Shown: positions 7,511 to 19,053, counted from the first letter of the stretch. The stretch: 64,000 nt of DNA from Gemmatimonadaceae bacterium (GCA_030647905.1 JAUSJA010000025.1:124001-188000); one strand, 5' to 3'. Translations and numbers: made by a program. The notes: generated by a model not told the origin, from the letters alone.

Positions 7511-7743
7511 GAGTCTCGCTCCTCATTTACGTACTTCGCGGCATCAATACCCTTCCAGAGCTCCTTGCCCAATCCCTCGAGCTCGAGAATCGAGAGCTCC
7601 TCCTGCTCGATTACCGATTCCGACAGGATTCGCGTGACCTCCTGCGACAAGGAACGATTCTGCCTCTTCGCGCGCGCCTTCAGCTTTCGATAGAGCGAGT
7701 CGGGTAAATTCTTTATGTTGAGCGTGGCCACGGGTTCCTCCAT
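7501..7743 (-). CDS. FitA-like ribbon-helix-helix antitoxin
   Basis: Starting at the ATG at 7743 with a strong GGAGG ribosome-binding site, the 80-residue product begins [20 protein letters not shown], a ribbon-helix-helix strand and helix. It continues [19 protein letters not shown] and ends with an acidic toxin-binding tail. Longer in-frame starts would run back through the ruvB 5' end and are rejected. It pairs with the PIN toxin downstream and probably represses the operon through the inverted repeat at 7748-7762. Confidence 0.87.
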   Translation of the reverse strand: MEEPVATLNIKNLPDSLYRKLKARAKRQNRSLSQEVTRILSESVIEQEELSILELEGLGKELWKGIDAAKYVNEERDSWD

Positions 7744-7747
7744 TATT

Positions 7748-7762
7748 CCTCCAATTTGGAGG
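7748..7762 (-). promoter_or_regulatory. 15-bp inverted repeat covering the antitoxin ribosome-binding site
   Basis: CCTCCAA-T-TTGGAGG is a perfect inverted repeat with a one-base centre, 5 bases upstream of the FitA-like start codon. One arm contains the GGAGG Shine-Dalgarno sequence. It could be the operator for the ribbon-helix-helix protein, a small hairpin that hides the ribosome-binding site, or both. Inferred from position only. Confidence 0.45.
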
Positions 7763-7828
7763 ATAACCGCTCGCACGTCAACGTCCGCAGTTCTTCCGAC
7801 CCCCAACGTTTCGGGATATATTTGGTCA

Positions 7829-8860
7829 ATGACCCGCGCCGAGATCACCACTCCCGAAATCCTCTCCGACGAGTCAGTCGTCGAGCTCTCACTCCGGCCC
7901 CAGCGGCTCGCCGAGTTCATCGGCCAGCCCAAGGTGAAGGAGAGCATGCGCATCTACATAGATGCCGCTATCTCACGCCGCGAACCGCTCGACCACACTC
8001 TCTTCTTCGGGCCCGCCGGACTCGGCAAGACCACCCTCGCCGAGCTCATCGCACGCGAGATGGGAGTCAACATCCGCACGACGTCGGGGCCGGCGCTGGA
8101 GAAGCCGGGCGACCTCGTCGGCACGCTCACCAATCTCCGTGAAGGCGACATCCTCTTCATTGACGAGTTCCATCGCCTGCGGCCGGTGATCGAGGAGTTC
8201 CTCTATCCGGCGATGGAAGACTTTCGCATAGACATCCGCCTGTCCGAAGGACCCAAGGCACAGACGATCACGATGCCGATCGAGAAATTCACTCTCGTCG
8301 GAGCCACGACGCGCCTCGGCATGCTCACTCCGCCGATGCGCGCGCGCTTCGGCATCGAGCAGCGGCTCAACTTCTATCCGGCGAGCGACCTCGAGACGAT
8401 CGTCCGCCGCACCGCGGAAGTGCTCAAGGTGGAGATTGATGACGGCGGCGCCGAGGAGATCGCCTGCCGCTCACGCGGAACTCCTCGGGTCGCTAATCGC
8501 CTGCTCCGCCGCATCCGCGATTACGCACAGGTGAAATCGAGCGGGAAGATTTCGCGCGACATCGCCAAGGACGCGCTCCAGCTCCTCGACGTGGACCAGT
8601 TCGGGCTCGACGACATGGACTCGCGAATCCTCAAGACAATCATCGAGAAGTTCGATGGCGGGCCGGTGGGGGTCAAAACCATCGCCGCCGCAGTCGGCGA
8701 GGACGAAGGAACGATCGAGGAGGTCTACGAGCCGTTCCTGGTGCAGCAGGGATTTCTCCAGCGGACACCGCGCGGACGCATGGCGACGGCAAACGCGTAC
8801 CGGCACTTCGGGTTTACCCTGCCCCCGAACGGGCCGACTCAACAATCGTCGCTCTTCTGA
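7829..8860 (+). CDS. ruvB: Holliday junction branch migration helicase RuvB
   Basis: RuvB is the AAA+ hexameric motor that drives branch migration with RuvA. The 343-residue product from the ATG at 7829 begins [10 protein letters not shown]. It shows [12 protein letters not shown], Walker [13 protein letters not shown], Walker [11 protein letters not shown] (most RuvBs have DEIHRL), sensor 1 [20 protein letters not shown] and the winged-helix C terminus ([18 protein letters not shown]). The longer frame from 7715 is ignored because it runs across the antitoxin 5' region. It is separated from ruvCA by the accessory island and heads the following + strand run. Confidence 0.97.
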   Translation: MTRAEITTPEILSDESVVELSLRPQRLAEFIGQPKVKESMRIYIDAAISRREPLDHTLFFGPAGLGKTTLAELIAREMGVNIRTTSGPALEKPGDLVGTLTNLREGDILFIDEFHRLRPVIEEFLYPAMEDFRIDIRLSEGPKAQTITMPIEKFTLVGATTRLGMLTPPMRARFGIEQRLNFYPASDLETIVRRTAEVLKVEIDDGGAEEIACRSRGTPRVANRLLRRIRDYAQVKSSGKISRDIAKDALQLLDVDQFGLDDMDSRILKTIIEKFDGGPVGVKTIAAAVGEDEGTIEEVYEPFLVQQGFLQRTPRGRMATANAYRHFGFTLPPNGPTQQSSLF

Positions 8861-8874
8861 AAGCTCGCGATCCA

Positions 8875-11426
<2,552 letters not shown>

Positions 11427-11430
<4 letters not shown>

Positions 11431-11981
11431 AGATCCTCGACATCCGGGTCCTCGGCGACCCGGCGCTCCGCAAGGCGACCACTCCGGTCGAGGAGATCAC
11501 CGACGACATCCGCACGCTCGTCTCGGAAATGTTCGACACGATGTACGCGGCGGAGGGCATCGGCCTCGCCGCGCCGCAGGTCGGGCGCACCGAGCGCATC
11601 ACCGTGATGGACGTCGAGGGAGCCAGGTTCGCCCTTATCAATCCCGAGATCATCGGGCGCGAGGGATCGGTGCGCGGCGAGGAAGGATGTCTCTCGATTC
11701 CCGAGATCTTCGGCGACGTCACGCGCTCCACGCGCGTGATCGTCAAGGCCCTGAATGAGAAGGGCGAGCTGACCGAAGTCGAAGGGACCGAGCTGCTCGC
11801 GCGCTGCATGCAGCACGAGATAGACCACCTCGACGGAAAGCTCTTCATTGACTACCTGAGCGTGCTCAAGCGCCGCTCGGCGATGGCGAAGTGGGAGGAG
11901 ATCAAGGACGATTATCCCGGCTTCATCAGAAAGGTCGCCCTCGAGAAGCACGGCCCGCACCACAGCGAGGGAGAGCTCTAG
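11427..11981 (+). CDS. def: Peptide deformylase
   Basis: Removes the N-formyl group from nascent proteins in the cytoplasm using a metal ion. The 184-residue product contains all three motifs: GIGLAAPQVG, EEGCLSIPE (Cys ligand) and MQHEIDHLDGKLFIDY (HExxH ligands). A GTG start overlaps the yajC stop. It is followed immediately by fmt, which adds the formyl group, the common def-fmt pair. Confidence 0.97.
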
Positions 11982-12923
11982 ATGCGCGTCCTCTTCTGGG
12001 GGACGCCAGAGTTTGCCACGGCACCATTGCGGGCGCTGATCGGCGAGGGATTCGAAGTCGTCGGAGTGGTGACGCAGCCGGACAAGCCGACGGGGCGATC
12101 GCGCAAGCTCACCGCGCCTCCGGTGAAAGAGATCGCCGCGGAGGAGAGGGTCCCCTGCTTTCAGCCGGCCACGCCGAAGGACCCTGAGCTCTTCGAGATG
12201 ATCGAGGCGATGACCCCGGACATTTCCATCGTCGTCGCATACGGCCACATCATGCCGAAGCGGATCATTGACCTGCCGCGCATGGGCACACTCAATATTC
12301 ACGCGTCGCTGCTGCCGCTGCTGCGGGGAGCGGCGCCGATTCAGGCCGCCATACGCCACGGCTTTTCGCAGACGGGCGTGACGATCATGCGGATGGTCCC
12401 GGCTCTCGATGCCGGGCCGATCATTCTGACCGCCACCGCGCCGATTGCCAGCGACGAGACTTACGGCGAGCTCCAGAACAGGCTCTCCGAACTCGGCGCG
12501 CTGACGCTGATCGAGGCGCTCGCTCTCATCTCCGTCGGAGGTGCGCGTGAAACCCCGCAGGACGAATCGCTCGCGACGTACGCACCCAAGGTCACCCGTC
12601 GCGACGCACTCGTTGACTGGACACTCGGCATGGACGAAGTCTGCCGCGCGGTGCGCGCGTACGATCCGAAGCCGGGAGCGTTCAGCACGCTGAATGGTGT
12701 GGACGTGAAGCTGTTCGGCGCGCGAAAGGTGGCCAGGGAACGCGTGGAGCACGGCAATGCACCGCCAGGCACGGTGATCGCGATTCACGAAGGGCTCATC
12801 GTCTCGGCGAGTGACGGCGCAGTGTGCATCAGCGACGTGCAGCCAGCGGGCAAGAGCAGGATGAAGGCCGCGGAATGGGCGCGCGGGCGCGGTGCCACTT
12901 TCGGTGACCGGTTCGGCGTGTGA
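11982..12923 (+). CDS. fmt: Methionyl-tRNA formyltransferase
   Basis: Transfers a formyl group from 10-formyltetrahydrofolate to initiator Met-tRNA. The 313-residue product has MRVLFWGTPEFATAPL at the N terminus, TQPDKPTGRSRKL, the catalytic cluster LNIHASLLPLLRGAAPIQAA, and a C-terminal OB-like domain. It abuts def without a gap. The stop overlaps the next gene's GTG by four bases. Confidence 0.97.
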   Translation: MRVLFWGTPEFATAPLRALIGEGFEVVGVVTQPDKPTGRSRKLTAPPVKEIAAEERVPCFQPATPKDPELFEMIEAMTPDISIVVAYGHIMPKRIIDLPRMGTLNIHASLLPLLRGAAPIQAAIRHGFSQTGVTIMRMVPALDAGPIILTATAPIASDETYGELQNRLSELGALTLIEALALISVGGARETPQDESLATYAPKVTRRDALVDWTLGMDEVCRAVRAYDPKPGAFSTLNGVDVKLFGARKVARERVEHGNAPPGTVIAIHEGLIVSASDGAVCISDVQPAGKSRMKAAEWARGRGATFGDRFGV

Positions 12924-13681
12924 CGCCGCAGGCTTTTCCGGTGGTTCACGCCGTCACCGACAGCGGCGCTGTATTGCACGGCAATTTTCTCGAACGCGCG
13001 TCTGGGATCATGAGGGCCCTCGGTCCTCGCGGCGCCCTGCACCTGAGATCTTCTCGCGCGTCAGCAAAGCAGCTCCACGAGCTGGCGACACTGCTTTCGC
13101 TGGTGCAGAAGAGCACCGGTTGCTGGCTGATCGTGAACGACAGGGTGGACATCGCCGCCGCCGTCGGCGCGCGGGGCGCGCAACTGGCGTCGCATTCGCT
13201 GGCCATCGCCGAGGCGCGGATTGTCGCGCCTGACCTGCCGCTGGGCGCGAGCATTCACAGTGTGGCGGAGGCATTGAAGGCGGAATCCGAGGGCGCTTCC
13301 TGGTGCGTCGCGGGAACGGTATTCGAGACGCCGAGCCACGTCGGCCGCGCGCCGGCACGAATCGAGTTCATCGAGCAGGTCGCCGCCGCGGTGAAGATCC
13401 CGATCATCGCGATCGGTGGGATCACGCCGGAGGATGTCGCGGCTCTGAGGCGCGCTGGCGCGTACGGCGTGGCCACCATCCGCGGCGCCGACTGGGATCG
13501 CGGACACGGGGCCTCCGCGGACGAGGACAAACTCATGAGGACACGGCTTCCGGTGACCACCGACGCCGGCTTTGCCGAACCGGTCACCCGCTATATTTCA
13601 GCCTATGATTCAGAGTCCGGGAGCGACCGGGATGATCACCCTGACGGTGAACGGGTCACCCCGGGAGCTGGCGCGGAATAG
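12920..13681 (+). CDS. thiE: Thiamine phosphate synthase/TenI-like protein
   Basis: The 253-residue product has a ThiE/TenI beta-alpha barrel pattern: IVNDRVDIAAAVGARGAQLA, ASIHSVAEA, CVAGTVFETPSHVGR, PIIAIGGITPEDVAALRRAG and YGVATIRG. ThiE couples the thiazole and pyrimidine moieties to thiamine phosphate. The usual GVHLGQ motif reads GAQLASH, so it may be a TenI-like paralogue rather than a full ThiE. The C-terminal tail (about 50 residues) is low in similarity and overlaps the thiS 5' end. It is in a thiE-thiS-thiG run within the translation-gene operon. Confidence 0.82.
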   Translation: MTPQAFPVVHAVTDSGAVLHGNFLERASGIMRALGPRGALHLRSSRASAKQLHELATLLSLVQKSTGCWLIVNDRVDIAAAVGARGAQLASHSLAIAEARIVAPDLPLGASIHSVAEALKAESEGASWCVAGTVFETPSHVGRAPARIEFIEQVAAAVKIPIIAIGGITPEDVAALRRAGAYGVATIRGADWDRGHGASADEDKLMRTRLPVTTDAGFAEPVTRYISAYDSESGSDRDDHPDGERVTPGAGAE

Positions 13682-13838
13682 CACCATCGCGGGCCTCCTC
13701 GGCTCGCTCGGAATCGACCCCCGGCTCGTGGTCGTCGAGCACAACCGCGCGATCGTGCGCGACCGCGAAGCCTACGGCTCACTGAATCTCGACAACGGAG
13801 ACGTGGTGGAGATCGTCCACTTCGTCGGCGGGGGCTGA
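13632..13838 (+). CDS. thiS: Sulfur carrier protein ThiS
   Basis: A small ubiquitin-like sulfur carrier for thiazole synthesis. From the ATG at 13632 the 68 residues start MITLTVNGSPRELA and end with the diagnostic IVHFVGGG, whose C-terminal Gly-Gly is adenylated and thiocarboxylated. An alternative ATG at 13605 lacks a ribosome-binding site, while GGGAGCGACCGGG precedes 13632. It overlaps the end of the preceding gene and is followed one base later by thiG. thiF is not in the window. Confidence 0.92.
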   Translation: MITLTVNGSPRELARNSTIAGLLGSLGIDPRLVVVEHNRAIVRDREAYGSLNLDNGDVVEIVHFVGGG

Positions 13839-13839
13839 G

Positions 13840-14643
13840 ATGGGAATCGCAATCGAGAGTACGCTCGACACGGCGCCGTTGATCATCGGCGGGCGCGAAT
13901 TCCGCTCGCGACTGATGGTCGGGACGGGCAAGTATGCGTCGAACGCCGACATGATCCGCGCGATCGAGGCATCCGGCGCCGAGGTCGTGACCGTCGCGGT
14001 GCGCCGCGTGGATCTGAGCCGGGCGAACGAGGAGGGGATACTTCATCACCTCGACCCCGGGCAGTTCTTCCTTCTGGCGAACACCGCGGGCTGTTACAGC
14101 GCCGACGAAGCGATCCGGTATGCGCGACTCGCTCGCGCGGCGGGATTCAACGAGTGGGTGAAGCTCGAGGTAATAGGCGACCAGGAGACTCTTCTGCCGG
14201 ACACCACCGGACTTCTCGAGGCGACGCGCACGCTCGCTGCCGAGGGGTTCAAGGTGATGGCCTACACGAACGACGATCTGATCTCGGCGCTGCGTCTCGA
14301 GGAAGCGGGCGCGGTGGCGGTGATGCCGCTCGCGTCGCCGATCGGATCGGGGCTCGGGATGCTGAACCCGTACGCCATTCGCACCATCAAGCAGCGGCTC
14401 GGCGTACCAGTGATCGTGGACGCGGGCGTGGGTACTGCGTCTGACGCCTGCATCGTGATGGAGCAGGGTGTGGACGGAATCCTGATGAACACGGGAATTG
14501 CCGCCGCGTCCGATCCACTGCGCATGGCGACGGCGATGCGGCACGCGGTCGAGGCGGGCCGGCTCGCGTATCTCGCCGGTAGAATGCCGCGGCGCGAAGT
14601 CGCGGTTCCATCATCTCCGCTTACGGGCATGCTCGACGGATGA
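13840..14643 (+). CDS. thiG: Thiazole synthase ThiG
   Basis: ThiG condenses deoxyxylulose phosphate, dehydroglycine and ThiS-carried sulfur into the thiazole of thiamine. The 267-residue product contains SRLMVGTGKYASNADMIRAI, VTVAVRRVDL, NTAGCYSADEAIRYARLARA, VKLEVIGDQETLLPD, MPLASPIGSGLG and VIVDAGVGTASDA, all characteristic. Length is typical. The stop overlaps the rsmB ATG. Confidence 0.97.
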   Translation: MGIAIESTLDTAPLIIGGREFRSRLMVGTGKYASNADMIRAIEASGAEVVTVAVRRVDLSRANEEGILHHLDPGQFFLLANTAGCYSADEAIRYARLARAAGFNEWVKLEVIGDQETLLPDTTGLLEATRTLAAEGFKVMAYTNDDLISALRLEEAGAVAVMPLASPIGSGLGMLNPYAIRTIKQRLGVPVIVDAGVGTASDACIVMEQGVDGILMNTGIAAASDPLRMATAMRHAVEAGRLAYLAGRMPRREVAVPSSPLTGMLDG

Positions 14644-15983
14644 GTCAGCAGGGCGGTGGTCTTCAGGTTGCGGTCGGCGGCGTGACGACGCCGCGGGTGG
14701 TGGCGGCAGGCATCTGCGCCGATCTCAGATCGGGAGAGATGCTCGACAGCTCTTTCGAGCGCCGTGCCTCCGGGCTCGATGGGCGCGACCGCCGCTGGCT
14801 GCGCGAGCTCGTGTATGGAATGCTGCGGGCGCGCGGCGCGACAGACGCAATCCTCGAGGAGCGCGTGCGCGGCGGGCTGAGTCGCGTTGACGCGGATCTG
14901 GTGGATCTGATGCGCCTCGGCGTTTACCAGCTGCTGCACATGGGAAGCGTACCCGCGTATGCGGCGATCGCGCAGACCGTCGAGCTCGCGAAGGTGAGAC
15001 ACGGCATCGGCGCCAGCAAGCTGATGAACGCGGTGCTGCGCCGCGTTGACAGGGAGAGCGCCGATCTTTCTGTTCCGCTGCCTGCCGATCCGCTCGAGGC
15101 GATGGCGGTGAAGTACTCGCATCCGGGATGGCTCGTTGCGCGTTGGCTGTCGCGGTGGGGAGAGGAGAGTACGGCGGTTCTTCTGATGAAGAACAACTCC
15201 GAAGCGCCGGTGGTGATTCGTCCGTTCGGAATCGTGCGCGAGCAGCTCGAGGCGATGCTCGAGGCTTCGGGAGTGGATGTCGAGGACGCGCCACTGGCGC
15301 GCGAGAGCATTCAGATCTCGGGAGGCATCTCGCTCACCGAGCTCGGAGCGTTCAAGCAGGGATTGTTTTTCGTTCAGGATCCCGGCTCGACGCTGGTGAC
15401 ACAGTACGCGGCGATTCCGCAGGGCGCGGTCGTCGCCGATCTGTGCGCGGCGCCGGGTGGCAAGGCGCTCGAGCTGAGCCGCACCGCGAGCGTCGTGCTG
15501 GCATTGGATCGATCGCCGCAGCGGCTCGTTCGCCTGCTGGAGAATCGGGCGCGGCTGGAGGTGAGCAATCTCTACGTTGCGGCGGGCGATGCGCGCTTTC
15601 CGGCAATTCGCGAAGCCGATGCAGTGCTGATAGACGTGCCATGCACGGGTACGGGGACGTTCAGGCGTCATCCCGATGCGCGCTGGCGTCTCAAGGCCTC
15701 CGACCTGTCGGCGATGGCGGCGCTCCAGGCGAGCATTCTTCGCGCGGCCGCGAGCGTGGTGAAGCCGGGCGGGCTGCTCATCTACAGCACATGCTCGCTC
15801 GAGCCCGAGGAGAACGACGCGCAGGTGGAGGAATTTCTCGCGCGGAATCCGGAGTGGACGCTCGAGCCGCCGCCGCAGGGAGTGGTGCCGGCTGAGACGA
15901 TTGACCGTGGATATCTCCGAGTTCTTCCGCAGGTGCACGGCAGCGACGGAGCTTTCGCGGCCCGGCTCCGAAGGAGCCAGTAG
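14640..15983 (+). CDS. rsmB: 16S rRNA (cytosine-967-C5)-methyltransferase RsmB
   Basis: The 447-residue protein has an N-terminal NusB-like RNA-binding domain (about residues 15-150, with RWLRELVYGMLRARG and YAAIAQTVELAK) and a C-terminal Rossmann methyltransferase. Visible motifs are VADLCAAPGGKALEL (SAM binding), DVPCTGTGTFRRHPD (catalytic PC) and LIYSTCSLEPEENDAQVE (second catalytic Cys). It methylates C967 of 16S rRNA. Start and stop are tightly packed against thiG and the PASTA gene. Confidence 0.95.
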   Translation: MSQQGGGLQVAVGGVTTPRVVAAGICADLRSGEMLDSSFERRASGLDGRDRRWLRELVYGMLRARGATDAILEERVRGGLSRVDADLVDLMRLGVYQLLHMGSVPAYAAIAQTVELAKVRHGIGASKLMNAVLRRVDRESADLSVPLPADPLEAMAVKYSHPGWLVARWLSRWGEESTAVLLMKNNSEAPVVIRPFGIVREQLEAMLEASGVDVEDAPLARESIQISGGISLTELGAFKQGLFFVQDPGSTLVTQYAAIPQGAVVADLCAAPGGKALELSRTASVVLALDRSPQRLVRLLENRARLEVSNLYVAAGDARFPAIREADAVLIDVPCTGTGTFRRHPDARWRLKASDLSAMAALQASILRAAASVVKPGGLLIYSTCSLEPEENDAQVEEFLARNPEWTLEPPPQGVVPAETIDRGYLRVLPQVHGSDGAFAARLRRSQ

Positions 15984-16787
15984 GTGAATGCCCGCGCGCT
16001 GCCGAAGCGCGCGTTCCCATATCTGATCGTGGCAGTAGGCGGATTCCTCATCGCCTACGTTCTGCTTTTCCTGTTTGCGTTTCCAGCCGACGTTCTGCCG
16101 GACGACGGGCGCATTCCGCGAGTGGTGGGGATGAGCTTCAACGATGCGGCGGCGGCACTCGATAAGGCGGGGTTCCATGCTCTCAGGGGACAGACTCGCT
16201 TTCACAAGACGACTCCCGAAGGCGTGGTGCTCGAGCAGGATCCGCCGGCGGGAAGCGTTCAGAAGCGCGGTGCCGAAGTCACCATCGCGGTGAGCGGCGG
16301 ACAGGCGACGGCCGCCGTTCCCGAAGTGCGCGGCTCGACACAGCAGCAGGCGCAGATCGCGATCGAGACTGCCGGCTTCCAGTTCGGCAGCATCTCGCAG
16401 CAGACCAGTGGTCAGCCGCGCGGAGCGGTGATAGCGACCGATCCCGCCGCCGGCACGACGCTCGCGCTACCGGCGACGGTCAGCATCACGCTCAGCCAGG
16501 GCCCTTCGAGCGTGCAGATTCCCGACCTCACGGGACGCACGCTAGCCGACGCGCGCTCGACCCTCGAGCAGCTCGGACTGCACCTCGGCGCGACGACACG
16601 CGACACGAGCTCGTTCATGCCCGAGAACACGGTTCTTGGCCAGGCGCCGCCGCCGGGATCGGCCGTGTCCGCGGGAGCGAGCGTGAATCTGCGGATATCG
16701 CTCTTCCCTCCCCCGCCGCGCCTGTCGCCGGTGGACACGCTCCCTTCACTCGACTCGCTTCACCTCGCGCCCGGGGGCGCACGATGA
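15984..16787 (+). CDS. Membrane-anchored PASTA-repeat protein
   Basis: The 267-residue product has one N-terminal membrane segment (YLIVAVGGFLIAYVLLFLFA) and then three PASTA domains, each opening with a 'P.v.g....A...l...G' pattern: IPRVVGMSFNDAAAALDKAG, VPEVRGSTQQQAQIAIETAG and IPDLTGRTLADARSTLEQLG. It ends in a proline-rich tail. PASTA domains bind peptidoglycan or beta-lactams in serine/threonine kinases and PBPs; here there is no kinase or transpeptidase part. It probably faces the periplasm and acts as an envelope-associated adaptor. A GTG start directly follows rsmB. Confidence 0.88.
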   Translation: MNARALPKRAFPYLIVAVGGFLIAYVLLFLFAFPADVLPDDGRIPRVVGMSFNDAAAALDKAGFHALRGQTRFHKTTPEGVVLEQDPPAGSVQKRGAEVTIAVSGGQATAAVPEVRGSTQQQAQIAIETAGFQFGSISQQTSGQPRGAVIATDPAAGTTLALPATVSITLSQGPSSVQIPDLTGRTLADARSTLEQLGLHLGATTRDTSSFMPENTVLGQAPPPGSAVSAGASVNLRISLFPPPPRLSPVDTLPSLDSLHLAPGGAR

Positions 16788-17449
16788 AAGCACGCATCGC
16801 TCCATCCATTCTCAGCGCGGACTTCGGCCGACTCACTGAAGAGATCGCGATGTGCGAAGCAGGGGGTGCCGACCTCATCCATCTCGATGTGATGGACGGG
16901 CACTTCGTGCCGAACATCACTTTCGGAGAGAAGATGATCGCGACGGCGCGCAAGGCGACATCGCTTCCCCTCGATGTGCACATGATGGTGCACGAGCCGG
17001 AGCGGTATTTCGACGCCTTCGCCGCGGCGGGTGCGACCGGAATGACGATTCACGTGGAGGCCGCGCCGCATCTCCAGCGCCAGCTCTCCCGCATTCGCGA
17101 GCTGGGCTGCGCCGCCGGCGCCGCCTTGAATCCCGGTACGTCGCTGATCTCGGTGCGCGAAGCGATCGCCGACCTCGATCTGCTGCTCGTGATGACCGTG
17201 AATCCCGGATTCGGCGGACAGGAGTTCATTCCCGGATCGGTGGACAAGGTGGGACGCGCGCGGCTGCTGCTCGACGAGCTGCGGAGCAATGCGGCGCTCG
17301 AGGTGGACGGTGGCATTTCGCGCGAGACCATTCACAGCGTATGGCGCGCCGGTGCAGACACGTTCGTCGCGGGAAACGCAGTGTTCACTGCGCCTGATCC
17401 GAAAGTGGAGATCAGGAAATTGCGCATGCTCTGCCTCGAGACCGCATGA
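16784..17449 (+). CDS. rpe: Ribulose-phosphate 3-epimerase
   Basis: Interconverts ribulose 5-phosphate and xylulose 5-phosphate in the pentose phosphate or Calvin pathways. The 221-residue TIM barrel has IAPSILSADFGRL, LIHLDVMDGHFVPNITFG, DVHMMVHEPERY, LVMTVNPGFGGQEFI and VDGGISRETI, giving the metal-binding His and Asp residues. Length is normal. The start overlaps the preceding stop by four bases. Confidence 0.97.
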   Translation: MKARIAPSILSADFGRLTEEIAMCEAGGADLIHLDVMDGHFVPNITFGEKMIATARKATSLPLDVHMMVHEPERYFDAFAAAGATGMTIHVEAAPHLQRQLSRIRELGCAAGAALNPGTSLISVREAIADLDLLLVMTVNPGFGGQEFIPGSVDKVGRARLLLDELRSNAALEVDGGISRETIHSVWRAGADTFVAGNAVFTAPDPKVEIRKLRMLCLETA

Positions 17450-18006
17450 CGGCGCGGAGACAGCTCGCGGTAGTGATGGTCGCGGTCGGCGTGGTGATCG
17501 CCGTCATCGTCGGCGGGAGGATGCTGCTCAAGAACGAGCTGATGCCGGTCGGAGTAGGGGTTGACGCACCCGATTTCACCGCCATGACGATTGACGACAA
17601 GCCGCGGCCAAAGACGCTCGCCGACTACAAGGGCAACGTCGTCATGATCAACATCTGGGCGACGTGGTGCACACCCTGTCGCATCGAGATGCCGAGCATC
17701 GAGCAGCTTCACCAGGCCTACGCCGCGAAAGGGCTGAAGATCGTCGCGGTGAGCGTGGACAATCCCGGCACTGAGCCCCAGATCCGCAGCTTCGTGAAGC
17801 AATTCAACCTCTCGTTCGAGGTCCTCCACGATCCCGGCGGCCAGGCGGGCAGGATCAGCCGCGACTATCAGACGACCGTGTATCCGAAGACAGTCATCAT
17901 CGGCCGCGACGGGATCATCAGGAAGATGCTGCTCGGTAGACACGACTGGAACTCCGCCGAGAACCGCGCGCTGATTGACCGCCTCCTCGCGGACACGGTG
18001 GATTAA
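17446..18006 (+). CDS. TlpA-like membrane-anchored thioredoxin
   Basis: The 186-residue protein has an N-terminal membrane anchor (LAVVMVAVGVVIAVIVGG) and a thioredoxin fold with the redox motif WATWCTPCRIEMP (CxxC), then GLKIVAVSVDN and the cis-Pro region TVYPKTVIIGRDG. TlpA/ResA proteins reduce periplasmic disulphides, for example in cytochrome c maturation. The active site is predicted to face the periplasm. The start overlaps the rpe stop; tsaD follows three bases later. Confidence 0.9.
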   Translation: MTARRQLAVVMVAVGVVIAVIVGGRMLLKNELMPVGVGVDAPDFTAMTIDDKPRPKTLADYKGNVVMINIWATWCTPCRIEMPSIEQLHQAYAAKGLKIVAVSVDNPGTEPQIRSFVKQFNLSFEVLHDPGGQAGRISRDYQTTVYPKTVIIGRDGIIRKMLLGRHDWNSAENRALIDRLLADTVD

Positions 18007-18009
18007 GCG

Positions 18010-19053
18010 GTGGCGAGGATACTCGGCATCGAGACATCCTGCGATGAGACGTCGGCATCGGTTCTGGAAGGAACTGGTGACGACGTCGCGCTCGAGTCGC
18101 TGGTGATTCTTTCGCAGGACGTGCACAGGGTTTTCGGTGGTGTGGTGCCGGAGATCGCGTCGCGGGCCCATCTCACGAGCATCGTTCCCGTCGTATCGAA
18201 AGCGCTGAGTGACGCTGGCGCGGACATCGGCGACCTCGACGCAATCGCGGTGACGTCCGCGCCCGGACTCATCGGCGCGCTTCTGGTGGGCGTGTGCTAC
18301 GCCAAGTCGCTGGCATTTGCGCGTGGCATTCCGGTGATAGGCGTGCATCACATGGAAGGACATCTCTTCGCGACGGCGCTCGAGCACCGCAATGCTGTGC
18401 CGCCGTTTACGGGCCTTCTCGTGTCGGGCGGACACACGCTGCTGCTCGACGTGGAGGAATGGGGACGCTACCGGCTGCTCGGCGCAACGCGCGACGACGC
18501 GGCCGGCGAGGCGTTCGACAAGGTGGCGAAGCTGCTGGGCCTTCCGTATCCGGGCGGGCGGCACGTTGAGGCGCTGGCGAATGAGGGCGATCCGTCGCGC
18601 TTCCGGTTCAGCAGGCCGATGGTTCGCCGCAAGGATACGCCGGACGATCCGGACTTCTACCAGTTCTCGTTCAGCGGCCTCAAGACCGGCGTGCTGAACG
18701 CGGTCCGCGCAAGCGAAGACATCGAGCGCGATAAACGCGACATCGCGCGCGGATTCCAGGATGCCCTGATCGGCTCGCTGGTGGAGAAGACGTTCCGCGC
18801 GGCAGAAGCGTTCGGGCGGAAACGAATCGTGCTCGGGGGAGGTGTGGCATGCAACTCGACGCTGGCCACGGCGATGAGCGAGCGGACGAGCGCGATTGGT
18901 GCTACTGTATTCGCGCCGGCGCCGCGTCTGGCGACCGACAACGCCGCGATGATCGCTCGTGCCGGGCTCTTTCATTTCGAGCGTGGCGAACGGTCGGAGC
19001 TGGACCTGAATGCTTACGCGAGCCAGCCGATTCCCGGCCTGGTTGCGGCCTGA
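18010..19053 (+). CDS. tsaD: tRNA N6-threonylcarbamoyladenosine transferase TsaD
   Basis: Catalyses the last step of t6A37 modification of ANN-decoding tRNAs. The 347-residue product has ILGIETSCDETSASV, the metal-binding GVHHMEGHLFATALE (HxEGH), LLVSGGHTLLL, DDAAGEAFDKVAKLLGLPYPGG and VLGGGVACNSTLA. It starts with GTG. Length matches the bacterial enzyme (about 340). Confidence 0.97.
   Translation: MARILGIETSCDETSASVLEGTGDDVALESLVILSQDVHRVFGGVVPEIASRAHLTSIVPVVSKALSDAGADIGDLDAIAVTSAPGLIGALLVGVCYAKSLAFARGIPVIGVHHMEGHLFATALEHRNAVPPFTGLLVSGGHTLLLDVEEWGRYRLLGATRDDAAGEAFDKVAKLLGLPYPGGRHVEALANEGDPSRFRFSRPMVRRKDTPDDPDFYQFSFSGLKTGVLNAVRASEDIERDKRDIARGFQDALIGSLVEKTFRAAEAFGRKRIVLGGGVACNSTLATAMSERTSAIGATVFAPAPRLATDNAAMIARAGLFHFERGERSELDLNAYASQPIPGLVAA

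Noticed and set aside
7715-7828. A longer RuvB starting at 7715
   Set aside because: The extra 38 residues do not match RuvB N termini and lie over the antitoxin promoter and start.
13572-13631. An N-terminal extension of ThiS
   Set aside because: The extra residues lack similarity to ThiS. The ATG at 13632 starts exactly at the conserved MITLTVNG.
14262-16205. A 647-codon open frame on the - strand
   Set aside because: It is antisense to thiG, rsmB and the PASTA gene, which carry clear family motifs. Its composition is the Arg/His-rich type expected for the complement of GC-rich coding DNA.
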